Shown: in pieces, positions 12,571 to 23,352 of the stretch
Layout of the letters: every line of letters starts with the position of its first letter
Numbering within the stretch: the stretch's first letter is position 1
From: Gamsiella multidivaricata
Lineage: Eukaryota > Mortierellomycota > Mortierellomycetes > Mortierellales > Mortierellaceae
Assembly: GCF_025024155.1 (NCBI RefSeq)
Contig: NW_026251752.1
Coordinates: 1-64,000 of the forward strand
Direction: 5' to 3'
Length of the DNA stretch: 64,000 nucleotides
Made by a program: the position numbers and the translations under genes
Notes under the pieces: model-generated
Databases searched by the model: none
What the model saw: the letters and a program-made list of their open reading frames with translations, nothing else
What the model was told of the DNA's origin: nothing

Positions 12571-12834
12571 AAAAGTGTATCATCGCATCGCATCGCCCAT
12601 CCAGGAATATACATACAATTGTGAGGGGGAATTGGGATTGATATTGTTGGGTGGTATTCGATATTCACATCCATTAAACGCTTAGAATACATTATTCTTT
12701 CTTTTTTTGTTTCTTTTTTCGTTTCTTTTTTTATTGTTTATTTGCTTTTTTCTTTTCTTTTTGTTCTTCTTCTTCTTCTTCGGAAATAATGGCGACCAAC
12801 CGCAACGAGGATTGTCCATAACGCTTCTTGTTGT

Positions 12835-14686
12835 CTAGTGGTGTGGAGGCATCGCATGCATCTGTTGCTGTTGAGAATAGGCCTGTTGCTGCTGCTGTTG
12901 CTGCTGTTGTTGCTGCTGCATCTGTTGTTGCTGCATAATCTGCTGCTGCTGCATCTGTACAGCCTGGTACGGCAACGGCGGTTGCTGCGGAATCTGTGGC
13001 TGTTGTTGGTACACATGTTGCTGCTGAGAACTTGACGAGATCGGTGCGCCCTGCTGCGGTGGCTGTTGCTGCGGCATCATCTGTCCATTCATCTGTGCCT
13101 GCTGCTGCTGTTGTTGTTGTTGTTGCTGTTGCTGCTGAAGATTCGCGTACCCCCGGATATCGTTAAAGTACACATGGTTCAACGCATCCTTGGCCGTGAT
13201 CCGCCTCTGGGGTTGGTAGATCAGCATCTGCATCAAGAGGTCCATACCAAACGTGTCGATCATCGGGACGACGGATGATAGAGGCTTGGGTGGGTAGTAT
13301 GGGAAATCCTTCCTGTACTCCGATAACTTCGAGACCCCGGGCCATGTCTCCTCTGTGGGTGTGCCCATCACCTTGAAGATCTTCATGAGCTCATCCTGGT
13401 TGTTTGATCCTGCGAATAAAGGGCGTCCAAGGTACATTTCTGCCATGATACACCCTGCAGACCAAATGTCGATCGATGTCGAGTACGTCTTTGATCCAAG
13501 CAACACATCAGGCGCACTAAGCAAGCATTCGAATATTAATAATTACAGAGAGCAGAACGTGCATTAGTTACGAATTGCATCCCGATCAATATTTCTGCAC
13601 ACTAAAAAAAAATGAAAGGAAGGCCTTTGAATGTAGACCGAAACTCTTTTTTTTTCCTCCTTGTCATCTGCCATCTGCGTGATGAAAAATTCACGATTCA
13701 AAAGGTCCTGACAAGTTCAACTGATAACGCTGTTTCCCATGCCATCTTTTTCGCTGTGTACTGTCAATGGTGCTGCTGCAACAACATGGATGGCTGTCCA
13801 CTACTTGTCATGTTGTTTCCCGTAGTTGTTCGTTCGGTCGTTCGGTCGTTCGGTCGATCGATCGAAAGAAGGAAATGCAAGACTCCACAAATGTAGACGC
13901 CGATAGCAAAAAAGAGATTCCAGTCTCGATTCTCCCGTATGTGTGCGTATGTGTGTGCTCGAGAGGTGGTGGAGTGGACAAATGGAGGTAATAATAGCAA
14001 ATGTCCCCATCCACCCCAAGACAATCCTCCTGACGAAGCCAGAAAAAAAAGAAAATCGCACATAGATAGGGTCTGCAAACAAAGGAGCACACACATACAC
14101 ACACATACACACATACACACATGCACATAACTAAAATCGTACGCGCATGCACTCAACAACAAAAAAACATTTTCACTCACCGATACCAAAGGGTGACGAC
14201 CTCGTTCGAGAAGGTGTTGACAGGAATACCAAAGGCTCTTGCGAGTCCGAAATCGCCCAGCTTGAGTTCTCCCTTGCGGTTAATCAACAGGTTCTGGGGC
14301 TTGAGATCCCGATGCAGGACCCTGTTCTCGTGGCAGAAGGCGACGCCCTTGAGAAGCTGGTACATAAAGGCCTTGATGACGATATGGCCGAGTGCGCCCC
14401 GGTTACCGTGCTGGTCCATGTATTTTTTAAGGTCCTGGTCCATATACTCAAAGACGAGCGTCAGCTTGTTCTCAGTGTGGATGACATCGTGCAGTCGGAC
14501 AATGTTGGGATGGCGTAATTCCTTCATCAGTGAGATCTCGCGGATGGCCGTCGAGGGTGCGCCTTCTTCAGAATCGAGTCGGATCTCCTTGAGGGCGACT
14601 GCATCGCCATTCGACCGGTTCTTGCCCTTGTACACGGTCGCGTAGGTGCCCTCACCAATCTTTTCGAGTGCTTGGTAGCGCTCCAT
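12835..14686 (-). CDS. PHO85: PHO85-type cyclin-dependent kinase with C-terminal polyQ extension
   Basis: Ser/Thr kinase of the Pho85/CDK5 group, which couples nutrient state, cell cycle and morphogenesis through PCL cyclins. Two exons: 14686-14181 and 13516-12835, 395 aa. Visible features are the Gly loop [11 protein letters not shown] (11-21), the PSTAIRE helix exactly at 44-50, the catalytic loop [19 protein letters not shown], and VTLWYR joined across the intron to APDVLLG. The wording [17 protein letters not shown] and [14 protein letters not shown] is typical of Pho85 rather than Cdc28. After the kinase domain (about residue 300) come about 95 residues dominated by Gln, encoded by mixed CAG/CAA codons (12850-13135). 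Yeast Pho85 lacks such a tail. The single 664-bp intron carries a GTTCGGTC repeat. Confidence 0.94.
13832..13855. repeat. 8-bp tandem repeat in the kinase intron
   Basis: Three perfect GTTCGGTC units followed by GATCGATCG lie inside the single intron of the PHO85-type kinase gene. Confidence 0.8.
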
Positions 14687-15346
14687 TGCGAATTATGCGG
14701 TCTTTTTGGTTTAACAAGAAGGAAGGAGAGAAGCAAGAGTAGGAAAGAAAAGGAGGAGCGGAGGAATGAAGGAGTGGAGGAATGGAGCGAGGGCAGGAAG
14801 GAAGAGAGGAGGGTGTATATGTTGGGTATGTGGAGCAGCAAAAAATGACTAGAAGCTGTCAAGGGTTGGGTGAGACCCTTTTTGGTTCGAGCGAAAATCG
14901 GCACTGCTGCATCTTTAATGGTCCAGCCACCCCGGATGGTGCCCCTATTCGTCTGCCTCTTCTTGCATAAGCAGGGCACCATCGGCCTATCCTTGGCTCC
15001 TCGTGCGTGTCCATGGGCCCCCATGGATCTTTTTCAGGGATTCAATGGCGCCATCAGACGCACAAACCCCGTTTTAGATCGCCATCTCCTCTCATCGCTC
15101 TCTCTCTCTCTCTCTCTTTCTCTGGTGCCAACATGCCGGGCATGTCCTCCGCCTTGCTTTCATCTTGACCCTTTGCATTAAGAGCAAAAAGAAGCAACGA
15201 AAGAAATGAAAAAAGATAGATGCGAATGTGGCAGAAAGAATGAAAGAAAAAAAAATATAAATATGAACGCGAGATGAGCACGCAGTATCATGTTACGCGA
15301 AGCACAGACCGACTCTTCATTATGAATGAAATAATAAAGTTGTGGA
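14687..15346. other. Intergenic region upstream of the kinase gene
   Basis: This space holds the promoter of the PHO85-type kinase and the 3' end of the Q-rich gene, both on the minus strand. It contains purine-rich sequence near 14710-14810 (CT-rich on the kinase strand), a (TC)n microsatellite at about 15099-15124 and an A-rich stretch near 15240. No convincing gene is seen. Confidence 0.6.
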
Positions 15347-16777
15347 TCACAGCTTGGTGCCCATGATGATATGGCTACGGACCGCCATCAGCCGGTTCAG
15401 TGCCTTGCCATCCGTCTCGCCCGTCTTGACCTCCGTCTTGGCGTCGTCCACGATCTGCTTCAGAATCCTCTCCATCTCCTCCGTTGTTGCTCCTTCGCCA
15501 CTGCCACCGTCACTGCCACTTTGCTGCTGCTGCTGTGCCTGTGCCAGGAACCGATCTTGTTCTGCTCTCGTAGCTGCCAAAGACGCCCCTTCCTCCCGTG
15601 CAGTATCATGTCCGAACGGTCGACTCCAGACATCCTCCACATAAGTCCCCTGCTGTAACAGGTACTGCACAATATCCTGTCGCTCACTCGGCAAATGCTG
15701 GATCAGCTGCAGGGTCGAGAACAGAGATTGTGTCCGCGGGCCCAAGGTTGCTTCACTGTATACGAACTCCCGACGCTCCTGCTGGTGCTTCTCAATCCCT
15801 TCTGTCTCGATCTGATCCACGTAATCCGAGTAGGAGGTTGATTCAAGGAAGGCAAGGACTTCGCCTCCGTCCATGTGTTGTTGTCTGTAAATATCATTCG
15901 AGAGGGGTCCCCGTTCTGTGGAAGACAACGTGTTCCACTGTTGTTGAGGATGTTGTGCCTGTTGGCGGTGACCTGGTACTGGCAGTTGAGAGGCGCTTGG
16001 AAAAGAGGCAGTGTCGGCAGTCGACTTTAAATACTCGAGGAACGCAGCGTGGTTCGCAGGCGTGAGATTCATTGGCTGCAACGAATGAGCCTGGAATGTA
16101 GATTCAGACAGCGTGCGCTCCTCCTGTTGCCACCCTTGATACCCCTGCTGTTGCTGCTCATGTTGGAGATGTTGAAGATGTTGAAGATGCTGATGTTGTT
16201 GTGAGAGCGCAGATGGTGCTTCCGGAACCGAAGGAATCGAGAACCCAAACGAGGACATGGACGGCGGCTTGTATGGCTGATCCTCCTGCAGAGTCGACTC
16301 GGATGATGCTAGAAAGTTATCCCAGTTCATCTCCCCTGTAGCAGCACTCGGTCCTGTCTGCTGCGAGGACGATGGCCCCCTGAATCCTGTGGGCTGTGTT
16401 GATTCCACAGTGGTACCCCCACTAGTGCTGCCAAGGGTCTCCATGGCACTGGTTGCATGCTGGAAGGTCCTCGAAGCCGACGACGTGCTTGCTTTCGAAC
16501 TCGAGCCCATCAGCGGGTTATTCGGGGACCCTGAAGAGGGGCCTAGGCTGTGGTGTTGCCTCAGCAGATCGGCCTGTCGAGGATCGAAAGCCGAGGCCAT
16601 ATTCCTGGCTGATGTTACAATTGATTCCATCAAGCCTGTCGAAGGTCCTGATGGTTGTGGCTGTGACCCTGATGATGATGATCCGTGAATAGAGGGCTCT
16701 TTGCCTTTCCCGCTTGAGGGTGATGCATGTTGTTGGCCGTGGCTGTTGTGTGCTTGGTTGGGCTGCTTGGGATCCAT
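15347..16777 (-). CDS. Gln/Ser-rich protein of unknown function
   Basis: Single-exon gene of 476 aa with an ATG at 16777 and stop TGA at 15347. The N-terminal 300 residues are low-complexity, rich in Gln, Ser, Pro and His, with a QHLQHLQHLQH run. A more conserved-looking C-terminal part begins near residue 310: GGEVLAFLESTSYSDYV, then SLFSTLQLIQHLPSERQDI, VEDVWSRPFG and a final helical ALNRLMAVRSHIIM. The DG(A/G)EV-FL-S pattern occurs in uncharacterised fungal proteins, but no function is known to me. No signal peptide, membrane segment or catalytic motif is visible. It is probably a regulatory or scaffold protein with a small C-terminal domain; this is an inference from composition only. Confidence 0.75.
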   Translation of the reverse strand: MDPKQPNQAHNSHGQQHASPSSGKGKEPSIHGSSSSGSQPQPSGPSTGLMESIVTSARNMASAFDPRQADLLRQHHSLGPSSGSPNNPLMGSSSKASTSSASRTFQHATSAMETLGSTSGGTTVESTQPTGFRGPSSSQQTGPSAATGEMNWDNFLASSESTLQEDQPYKPPSMSSFGFSIPSVPEAPSALSQQHQHLQHLQHLQHEQQQQGYQGWQQEERTLSESTFQAHSLQPMNLTPANHAAFLEYLKSTADTASFPSASQLPVPGHRQQAQHPQQQWNTLSSTERGPLSNDIYRQQHMDGGEVLAFLESTSYSDYVDQIETEGIEKHQQERREFVYSEATLGPRTQSLFSTLQLIQHLPSERQDIVQYLLQQGTYVEDVWSRPFGHDTAREEGASLAATRAEQDRFLAQAQQQQQSGSDGGSGEGATTEEMERILKQIVDDAKTEVKTGETDGKALNRLMAVRSHIIMGTKL

Positions 16778-18873
16778 GTCGGCTACCTATTTGTTTATTT
16801 TTGAAGTGGGCTGTGGAGACGAAAATAGTCAGACAAAAGCGGCCCGGCTGCGAAACAAGGGGCGGGCACGATCGCCATGAGAGCAAAGGACAGGTTCTGC
16901 ATCGCGGCACAGAAGGGTCAATCACCTTTGTTGCTGAATGACTTTTGCGGAGGGAGGAGGGATGCTCAGCGGAAGGTGATGCAAGGCGAGGAAAGGGAGC
17001 CAACCATGTGTGTGCCTGGAGGATATATTTCACGTGGCCGAGATCGTTCAATTTTGGCCTTTGCGGCCCACTCCGGGAACCATGCACCAGGCGCCCTGTA
17101 GTCTACCATGCGCAAGCTCAAGGCGCGTCCATCGGTCCCTCGTATGTTCCTATCTGGATCGAGCTTGAGCATATGCCTCAGCAACATACAGCGCAGATGC
17201 TCTGCTCTACAGAGAAAAGAAAAAAGCGATCAGCCACTTCCGTCGGCCTAGGCCTGTCCCCTATCGGGCTTGTGAGTTGATCGAAGCTGCCGCTCTTCGT
17301 GCTCAGGCACGCGCTGAACAGGTAATACCGTCGATCAGATCTCGAAATATCGGTCCATCCTACTTTGGTGGCGAATTTTCACAGCTTACTCAACAGGCTC
17401 TGCTGGCTAAAAAAAAAAAAATGAAAAATCATCGGGTTTAGTCAGCTAGACTGCAAAGGCGCAGCGATGGTCAGGAACAGAGTGCTCCGCAGAGCGTTTG
17501 CTCCTGTCTTTCTGAACGACGACCTGGACCGATCCATCCCGCGGACAGATCGCTCTCCTATTTTTTTATTTTTATTTTCTTATTCATGCATACGCACGCT
17601 GCAGGCTGCAGGCTGCACGCGTACACCGGGTTGGGGCGGGAGAGTAGCGAGTCCAAGTCCAAGTGGCGAGCGAGATCAGAGACAAAAAAAAAGGAAGATC
17701 TCTGGCCGTGGAATAACCGGGTCCGACCCCAGATTTCAAACAACCTACATTTAGATATCGAACCGCAAAATGTATCGTGCCGAGTGATCCCAGGGGAGGG
17801 TCTTTCTCCTTTCTTGAGAAAAAGCCCTTTCGTGCTTTTTTAGAACCGTAATAAAGATCAGCCGCGGTTATGTTTTTCTTTTTCTTTTTTTTTCTTACGT
17901 CGATGGAGACATGGATTACTGGTGCTATGGAGGGCTGGAGGACTTTTCTTTTTTTTTTTTTTTTTGTTCCCTTCGCCCCTTGGCATTGATCCATTCCCGT
18001 CTTGGCTTTGTGGTAATACGTATCCACTTGGGATGTTCCTGGGATTCTGTGTCACTGAGAGAGAATCGGGAATGGATAGTACATGTCGCCTTGGCTGCTG
18101 CCAAGATATCAAACCTGGGGATGATCCAGATGTATGGCAGGATAGTTAGTCTCTCTATGCATGAACATATGTAGATCTACCCAAAGGTGATTAGCAAAAA
18201 AAGCCTAGACGACTTTTTGCAAACATGCGCCAAGGAATTATATTTGTAAGTTCATACTAAAAAACCCTGGAGCGCAAACGCGCGTCGGTTCCTCCTTTCC
18301 TTTCTCACAAGCCAAAAGGGCTGAGTTGATCAAAGGGCGAGGGCGAGGGCGAGGGATCTAACGGTTGTCGGCCATCGTTTGTTTTGATGGTCCGCCCCAA
18401 TTTGCAAAAAAAAAACCTGCTTCCCTTTTTTTTCGTTGGATCCGCGCAGTGTAGCAACTGTAGTTGTCTCGTGGTGCTGGGCTGGGATAACTCTTTAGTC
18501 CCGAATTTGCTGAACCCAAAAGTGCGTCATGCTACGTCAAGAAACAAAGCGAGGCTGATTGGGGTGCCTGGAGGGTGCCCAGAGATGACGGCGCAGCAGG
18601 GCATCTTTTCCGGTGCAGTGGCACAGCATCTAGAAAGATTCTCCATTTCCAGGTGGTGTCGAGTCGTTGGGGGGCGGATGATGATTGGTGCTCACGGAGA
18701 GGAGGGGCTGCGGTAGCGGTGGCAAACACAAGACGCAACCCAACCAAAAGTGATTAGAAAGAGAATAGCGCAGTTCCTGGTTTTGGAGGGAAAATAAACC
18801 AACAGGCTCGACCAACAATGGAAAAAAAGGGAAAAAGTGCGCCTCCATGGAGGCAGGCACCCGCCGTGAGGTG

Positions 18874-18927
18874 GATGTCCTGAATGCCCTGGATGCCCTG
18901 GATGCCCTGGATGCCCTGGATGCCCTG
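18874..18927. repeat. 9-bp minisatellite, six units
   Basis: The unit GATGCCCTG is present four times perfectly (18892-18927), preceded by two one-mismatch units (GATGTCCTG, AATGCCCTG). The 9-bp period would encode an Ala-Leu-Asp repeat, but the surrounding frame has no other sign of coding. Confidence 0.9.
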
Positions 18928-19229
18928 GATGACGAGCACGATGGGGCTGTCTGGACGTTGTCTTCTCAGACCCCGAAAGAGCCAGAGCCAGAGCCAAGGG
19001 CCAAGAAAACAGAGATGTGGTCATTTTTTCTTGTCGCTTTTGCCACCGTTGCGGAGACCGCAGCGGTCGTCAGTCAGTGTGGGTACGTGTCGTCCGATGC
19101 GGGAGTCATGGCTCCCCTCTGCAGACTGCGGGCTGTCACGTCTCCGGTCTGTTTTGGGCATTTTTCATTGCATTGGTTTTCTGCGTCTTTTTTTTTTTTT
19201 TTTTGCCGGTGCCTGAATGTGTGCCTTTC

Positions 19230-19800
19230 TAGTTCTGACTGTCGACTCCTTCTCTTTTCGACTCTTTCTTTTTCTTCTTCTTTCCTTTCCTCACCATTAA
19301 AGCATTTAAATCCTTTGCACTGCCCCATTCGTTCCCATCACACGGTCGACATTCGGTTTAAATCTTTAATCTTCACACTATCCCCCCAACCTCATCACCA
19401 TCTTTTCCTTCTCATCGTTCCTTCCCCACTTGAACTTTTTTCACCGGCCCCTCCAAAGTTGTTTTCCTAGTAAAACTTCTTTTTTTTTTTCATCCCTTCA
19501 GTTTCTTTAATCTTCTTTTTTCTTGTTCAATATGTCCATTCGCGTCCTCATTGTCAAGAGTGCAGAGAGAATCTAAAAAAAAAAAAAAAAAGTGACACTT
19601 TTTTGTTTAAAAAAAAACCTTTCCCCAAACCCCAGATTCTTTTTTGAATTCATCACTCTCTTGACACTTGATCCTCGATCGACATATTCCTCTTTTTTCT
19701 TACTTTATCTTTTATTACTATTCTTATTATTCCGCTTATCCAATTGTGTCCTCTTAATTGCCGTACACATTTAAAAAAAAAAAAAACGATAAAGGTAAGA
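19230..19800 (+). promoter_or_regulatory. CT-rich promoter/leader-like block with short ORF
   Basis: A strongly pyrimidine-rich plus strand (19235-19530), as in promoters and leaders elsewhere in this window, leads into ATG at 19532. A 14-codon ORF (MSIRVLIVKSAERI) ends at 19576. A good donor (AAAG-GTAAGA) follows at about 19794. This could be the first leader exon and uORF of the cyclin gene 1.5 kb downstream, or a separate non-coding transcript. The call rests on composition and one splice signal. Confidence 0.3.
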
Positions 19801-21256
19801 AGCAGGAATTCAGGTTGTGGTTCTGGGCAGGAAATAGTCAGAAGCAGTATGACGCAGCATCAGCAGCAAAAAAAATCAATCAAGACAAGCGGAGCAGCAG
19901 TAGCAGGGCAATAGCACACAATATAGGAGCATATGATGCATAACAATCAAGACATAAGGGAAAGAGAGGGGGGGGGGAAGGGGGGTGAGCAGCGGGAGGA
20001 AATTCTTTTTTATTTTGATCGGATATGAGCACTTTCCGAGACAACTTGAGTAACAAAAGGGCAATCGCCGAACAGTAGCAAAAAAAACCCAGACAGCCAA
20101 GAAAAAAAAAAATAATCTAGGATGGGATGCGCTTCCAAAAAGGACACACCGGATATGTTATTCATGCAATGCACACAAGGAAGGAAAAGCGCGTTATTGT
20201 GGTGAATTCCTTGTTGTCTCGGCAATGGTTGCCTGTCTCGGTATGCACAGTCGGTATCATGAGTAAAAAAAAAGAAAGATCCTGGGATGGTCAGATGAGC
20301 AAGGCGATATGAATTTTATCTGTGATGGGCAGTAGTATCTGGAAATGATTCCCTACAGGGGGTTTATTCACGGTGGTTCCGGATAGCGAGCCATTGAACT
20401 CTGCCTGTGACTCTACGGTATGACTATTGCTATGAGCTATATGGTTCAGGAGAGGGAAGCAGGAATGTGGGTGGATGGGGTGGGAAGGAAGGATCTAAGG
20501 GATGAGTCATGGTGGGATGTGTGCGATGCGATGGGATGTATTATTCATGAGAATGCGATGTGAAAAATGGGCTTGGGTCGAGTATTTCGAGGGATTAGGA
20601 ATTGAGGGGCGAATCTGCTTATTCATTCGCGTGCCTTTTATGTCCCTGTTTATGCGTGTATGCGTGAGTGTGTGTGTATATGCGTTGTGCGTGTGTATGC
20701 GTATGGATTGTTCTTTGGCTTTGCAGGAAGCGCACAGGTGCAATAGACAGTATGCCGTAGCTTAGCCAAAAGAAGAAGGGCGACCGCGATAGGAAAGAGG
20801 GATCAGAAGCGGAGACTGGGAGGGGGTCTCTCTTTTTCCTCCTCTTGGCCCTTTTGCTACTGGCCACTGGCGGGGTTTCATTCGCCGGATTTAGTCAGAG
20901 CATTCCTTTTGTTCCACACACCTGCCGGGCGGGCAATCCCATGATGAGCAACCGCACTAAAAGAACTGGATGGGCCTTTTGATTATCCATCCCTTATAAC
21001 CCTGCGCTGCCTCGCTGTTCATAACCCACTCGCTCACTCGCTCACCACCACATATACCTCCCGCTGCCGTAGCATAAACACACCTCTAACTGACCACTCA
21101 TCTTCCTCTCTTTTCTCTTCGCCTTTTCTACCTTTTCTAGCTATTTTCCTATTTCATCTTCCCTTTTCCGCTCTTTTCTCCCTCCTCTCCTTCTTCCCTT
21201 CCTTGGCTGTCTGACTCAGCCAATCCCCCCCCATACAGCCCCCCCCTCCGCCCAAC

Positions 21257-23352
21257 ATGCTGTGCCTCCCCATCCTCACGCAGACCACATTCTGCGAAGC
21301 AGCTGCCGGGTGCCCTGTGGCCCCGGCTCCTATTTCTTCGTCCTCCTCCTCCCTTTCTTCGCATCTCCACAACACCCCCCTGTACAGTATCCCTCTCCCC
21401 CCACAGCCCCATATGCAACCCTCCCTCGACTCCTTCTCCACCCCCTCCTCCTCCACCCCTTGCTCCCTTCCCGCCCTCCGCTCCTCTTGGCACCACACCT
21501 CTTCCTCCGCCACCGCCACCGCCACCAACACCAACACTAACACCAACACCACCACCCCAAAGCACTCCCTGATCCTCGATTCTCTCACAGCCAACAAGGT
21601 CACTATGGTCGAGAACCTCGTAGGTAAGTCTCTCTCTCTCTCTCTCTCCCTCTCTCTCTCTTTCTCTCTTTCCCTTGATCGCTCTACTGATCCCTTGCTG
21701 ACCATATCCTCCATATCCTAACAACGCAATCGTCTCCAACAGACACCGCAGCACTGATTATCGAATCGATCTGGCCCAGCCCTGCTGGTGCCCAGTACTC
21801 CACAAAGGCCCCCGTCATCCCCCTCCACATCTTCGTCAAGGAAACCCTCAGGCGGTCCCGCACCACCCTCTCCACCCTCCAGCTCGCCCTCTACTACATC
21901 TACAAGGTCCGCAACCAGGTCCTCGCCGCCCGGGAAAAGATTCGCCAGGATCAAATCTACCACCTCCAGCAGCAGCAGCGCGCTGCCCTCCACCAACCCC
22001 AGCCCCTGTCCCCCAACGGCTCCAGCGACGCCTTCTCCGCAGAGGAAGAGTTCAAGCAGCGCGACTACTTCAACTCTCTCTCCCTTCATGCCCACACTCA
22101 GACCAGCACCAAACATACCCTTCCCATGACCCCACCCGGAACCAACAATACCCCGTCCGCACTCTCTCCCATCTCCCTCTCTTCCTCCGCCTCGACCTCG
22201 CCCATCCTCGCAAAGTCCGAGCCAGTCGGCTGCGGCCGTCGCATGTTCTTGGCTGCACTGATTCTCGCCTCAAAGTTCCAGCAGGACCGCACCTACTCCA
22301 ACAAGGCTTGGTCAAAGATCTCGGGCCTGCCGGTCGCAGAGATCAACCTGAACGAGATCACCTTCTTGACCTTGATCGACTACCGCCTCTTCGTTTCGCA
22401 GGCAGTCTTCCAGAAATGGGTTACCATCCTCACGGAGAAGGGCAGGATCCGGGACAGGGCCGCTCTTAACCGCAGCTGCAGTGCGCTTAGCGCGGATGTC
22501 CAGCCAAAGAGACGCAGCTCGATCCAGTATTGCAGCAACACCCTCCCCTCGCGTATGACCTGCGTTACCGCCTCGTCTTTGGAATACCAGCACCAGCCTC
22601 AGGTTCAGCCTCAGCAGCATCAGCAGCAGCAGCAGCCATCATACAAGGACATGGTGCCTCACCTTCCCTCCTTCTCCTTATTCCTTGAGCAGCAGAAGGC
22701 AGTGCAGTCTGCCGCTCCTCTTGAGCGTCAGTTCGATTTCTCGCCTGTTGGTGCGCCTGTGTTGCCAAAGCTGAGCATGGACAGCAACAACAGCTCGTTG
22801 AACAACCACACCGCGAGCGGTCTCCTTCAGCCTGAGGCCTTGCCAAGACAGCAGCAGGGCATGGGTCTGTCAATGACCCATCGGTGGGTGTTGGCTCAAC
22901 GACGCGAACTTTTGCGTTCGCGAATGCAGGCGATGGGGTATACTTTCACAGAATCGCCTCGGTCTTCTCCCCTGGCTGCACCTCAGACCCAGCCTCCCCA
23001 GCCCTTTGGATCGTCTGTGCATCTGCTTCAGCCCGTCTTTGAGCCCCAGGAGCAGCAGCAGAACCAGTACAATAACATGATTCTGAACAATTTCCAGAAC
23101 AACGTGATCACGTACTCTCAGACGAGGACCCTTAGTCTGGACAAGATGCAGCAGCGTCTGGAGACCAAGGGGTTCCAGTTGGAGGAGAAGCATAGCAGCT
23201 TCATGCCGTCGCCTGCTTCATCAGTGTCTCCTCAGGGCCTTGCTGGCTCGAAGCGTCGCATGAACGAGACGGAGACGGCGGAGGAGCTTTCTGCAGAGAT
23301 GCGAAGCAGAACTCGCAGACGCCTGAGCGTTTCCTTTTTGGTAGACTGTTAG
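21257..23352 (+). CDS. PCL-type cyclin (PHO85 cyclin family)
   Basis: Cyclin of the Pcl/Pas1 group, which activates Pho85-type kinases. Two exons: 21257-21623 and 21743-23352, 658 aa. The cyclin box begins at DTAALIIESIWPS (about 123), continues through TLSTLQLALYYIYKVR, is interrupted by a Gln/Ser insert of about 100 residues, and resumes with CGRRMFLAALILASKFQQD, AWSKISGLPVAEINLNE and FLTLIDYRLFVS. The tail is long, Gln-rich and disordered. The start is uncertain: the ATG at 21257 adds about 116 low-complexity Ser/Thr/Pro residues, while an internal ATG at 21605 (MVENLV) directly precedes the box. The phase-1 intron starts inside a CT microsatellite (21628-21672). The neighbouring PHO85-type kinase gene makes it a candidate partner. 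Confidence 0.88.

Larger units (their letters stand above)
16778..21256. other. 4.5-kb intergenic region between divergent genes
   Basis: No convincing protein-coding gene is seen in 4.5 kb. The sequence is rich in A and T homopolymers and simple repeats. Open frames here have no family resemblance and low-complexity translations. Notable contents are a 9-bp minisatellite (18874-18927), a pyrimidine-rich promoter-like block with a 14-codon ORF (about 19230-19800) and a TTATAA element near 20993 followed by CTCACTCG repeats upstream of the cyclin gene. Confidence 0.6.

Noticed and set aside
18847..19470. 207-codon frame containing the Ala-Leu-Asp minisatellite
   Set aside because: Apart from the repeat it is Phe/Leu/Ser-rich from pyrimidine tracts and looks like non-coding promoter sequence.
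21149..21754. Long minus-strand frames opposite the cyclin first exon
   Set aside because: Their Gly/Glu/Val-rich translation is the mirror of the CT-rich coding strand and has no family resemblance.
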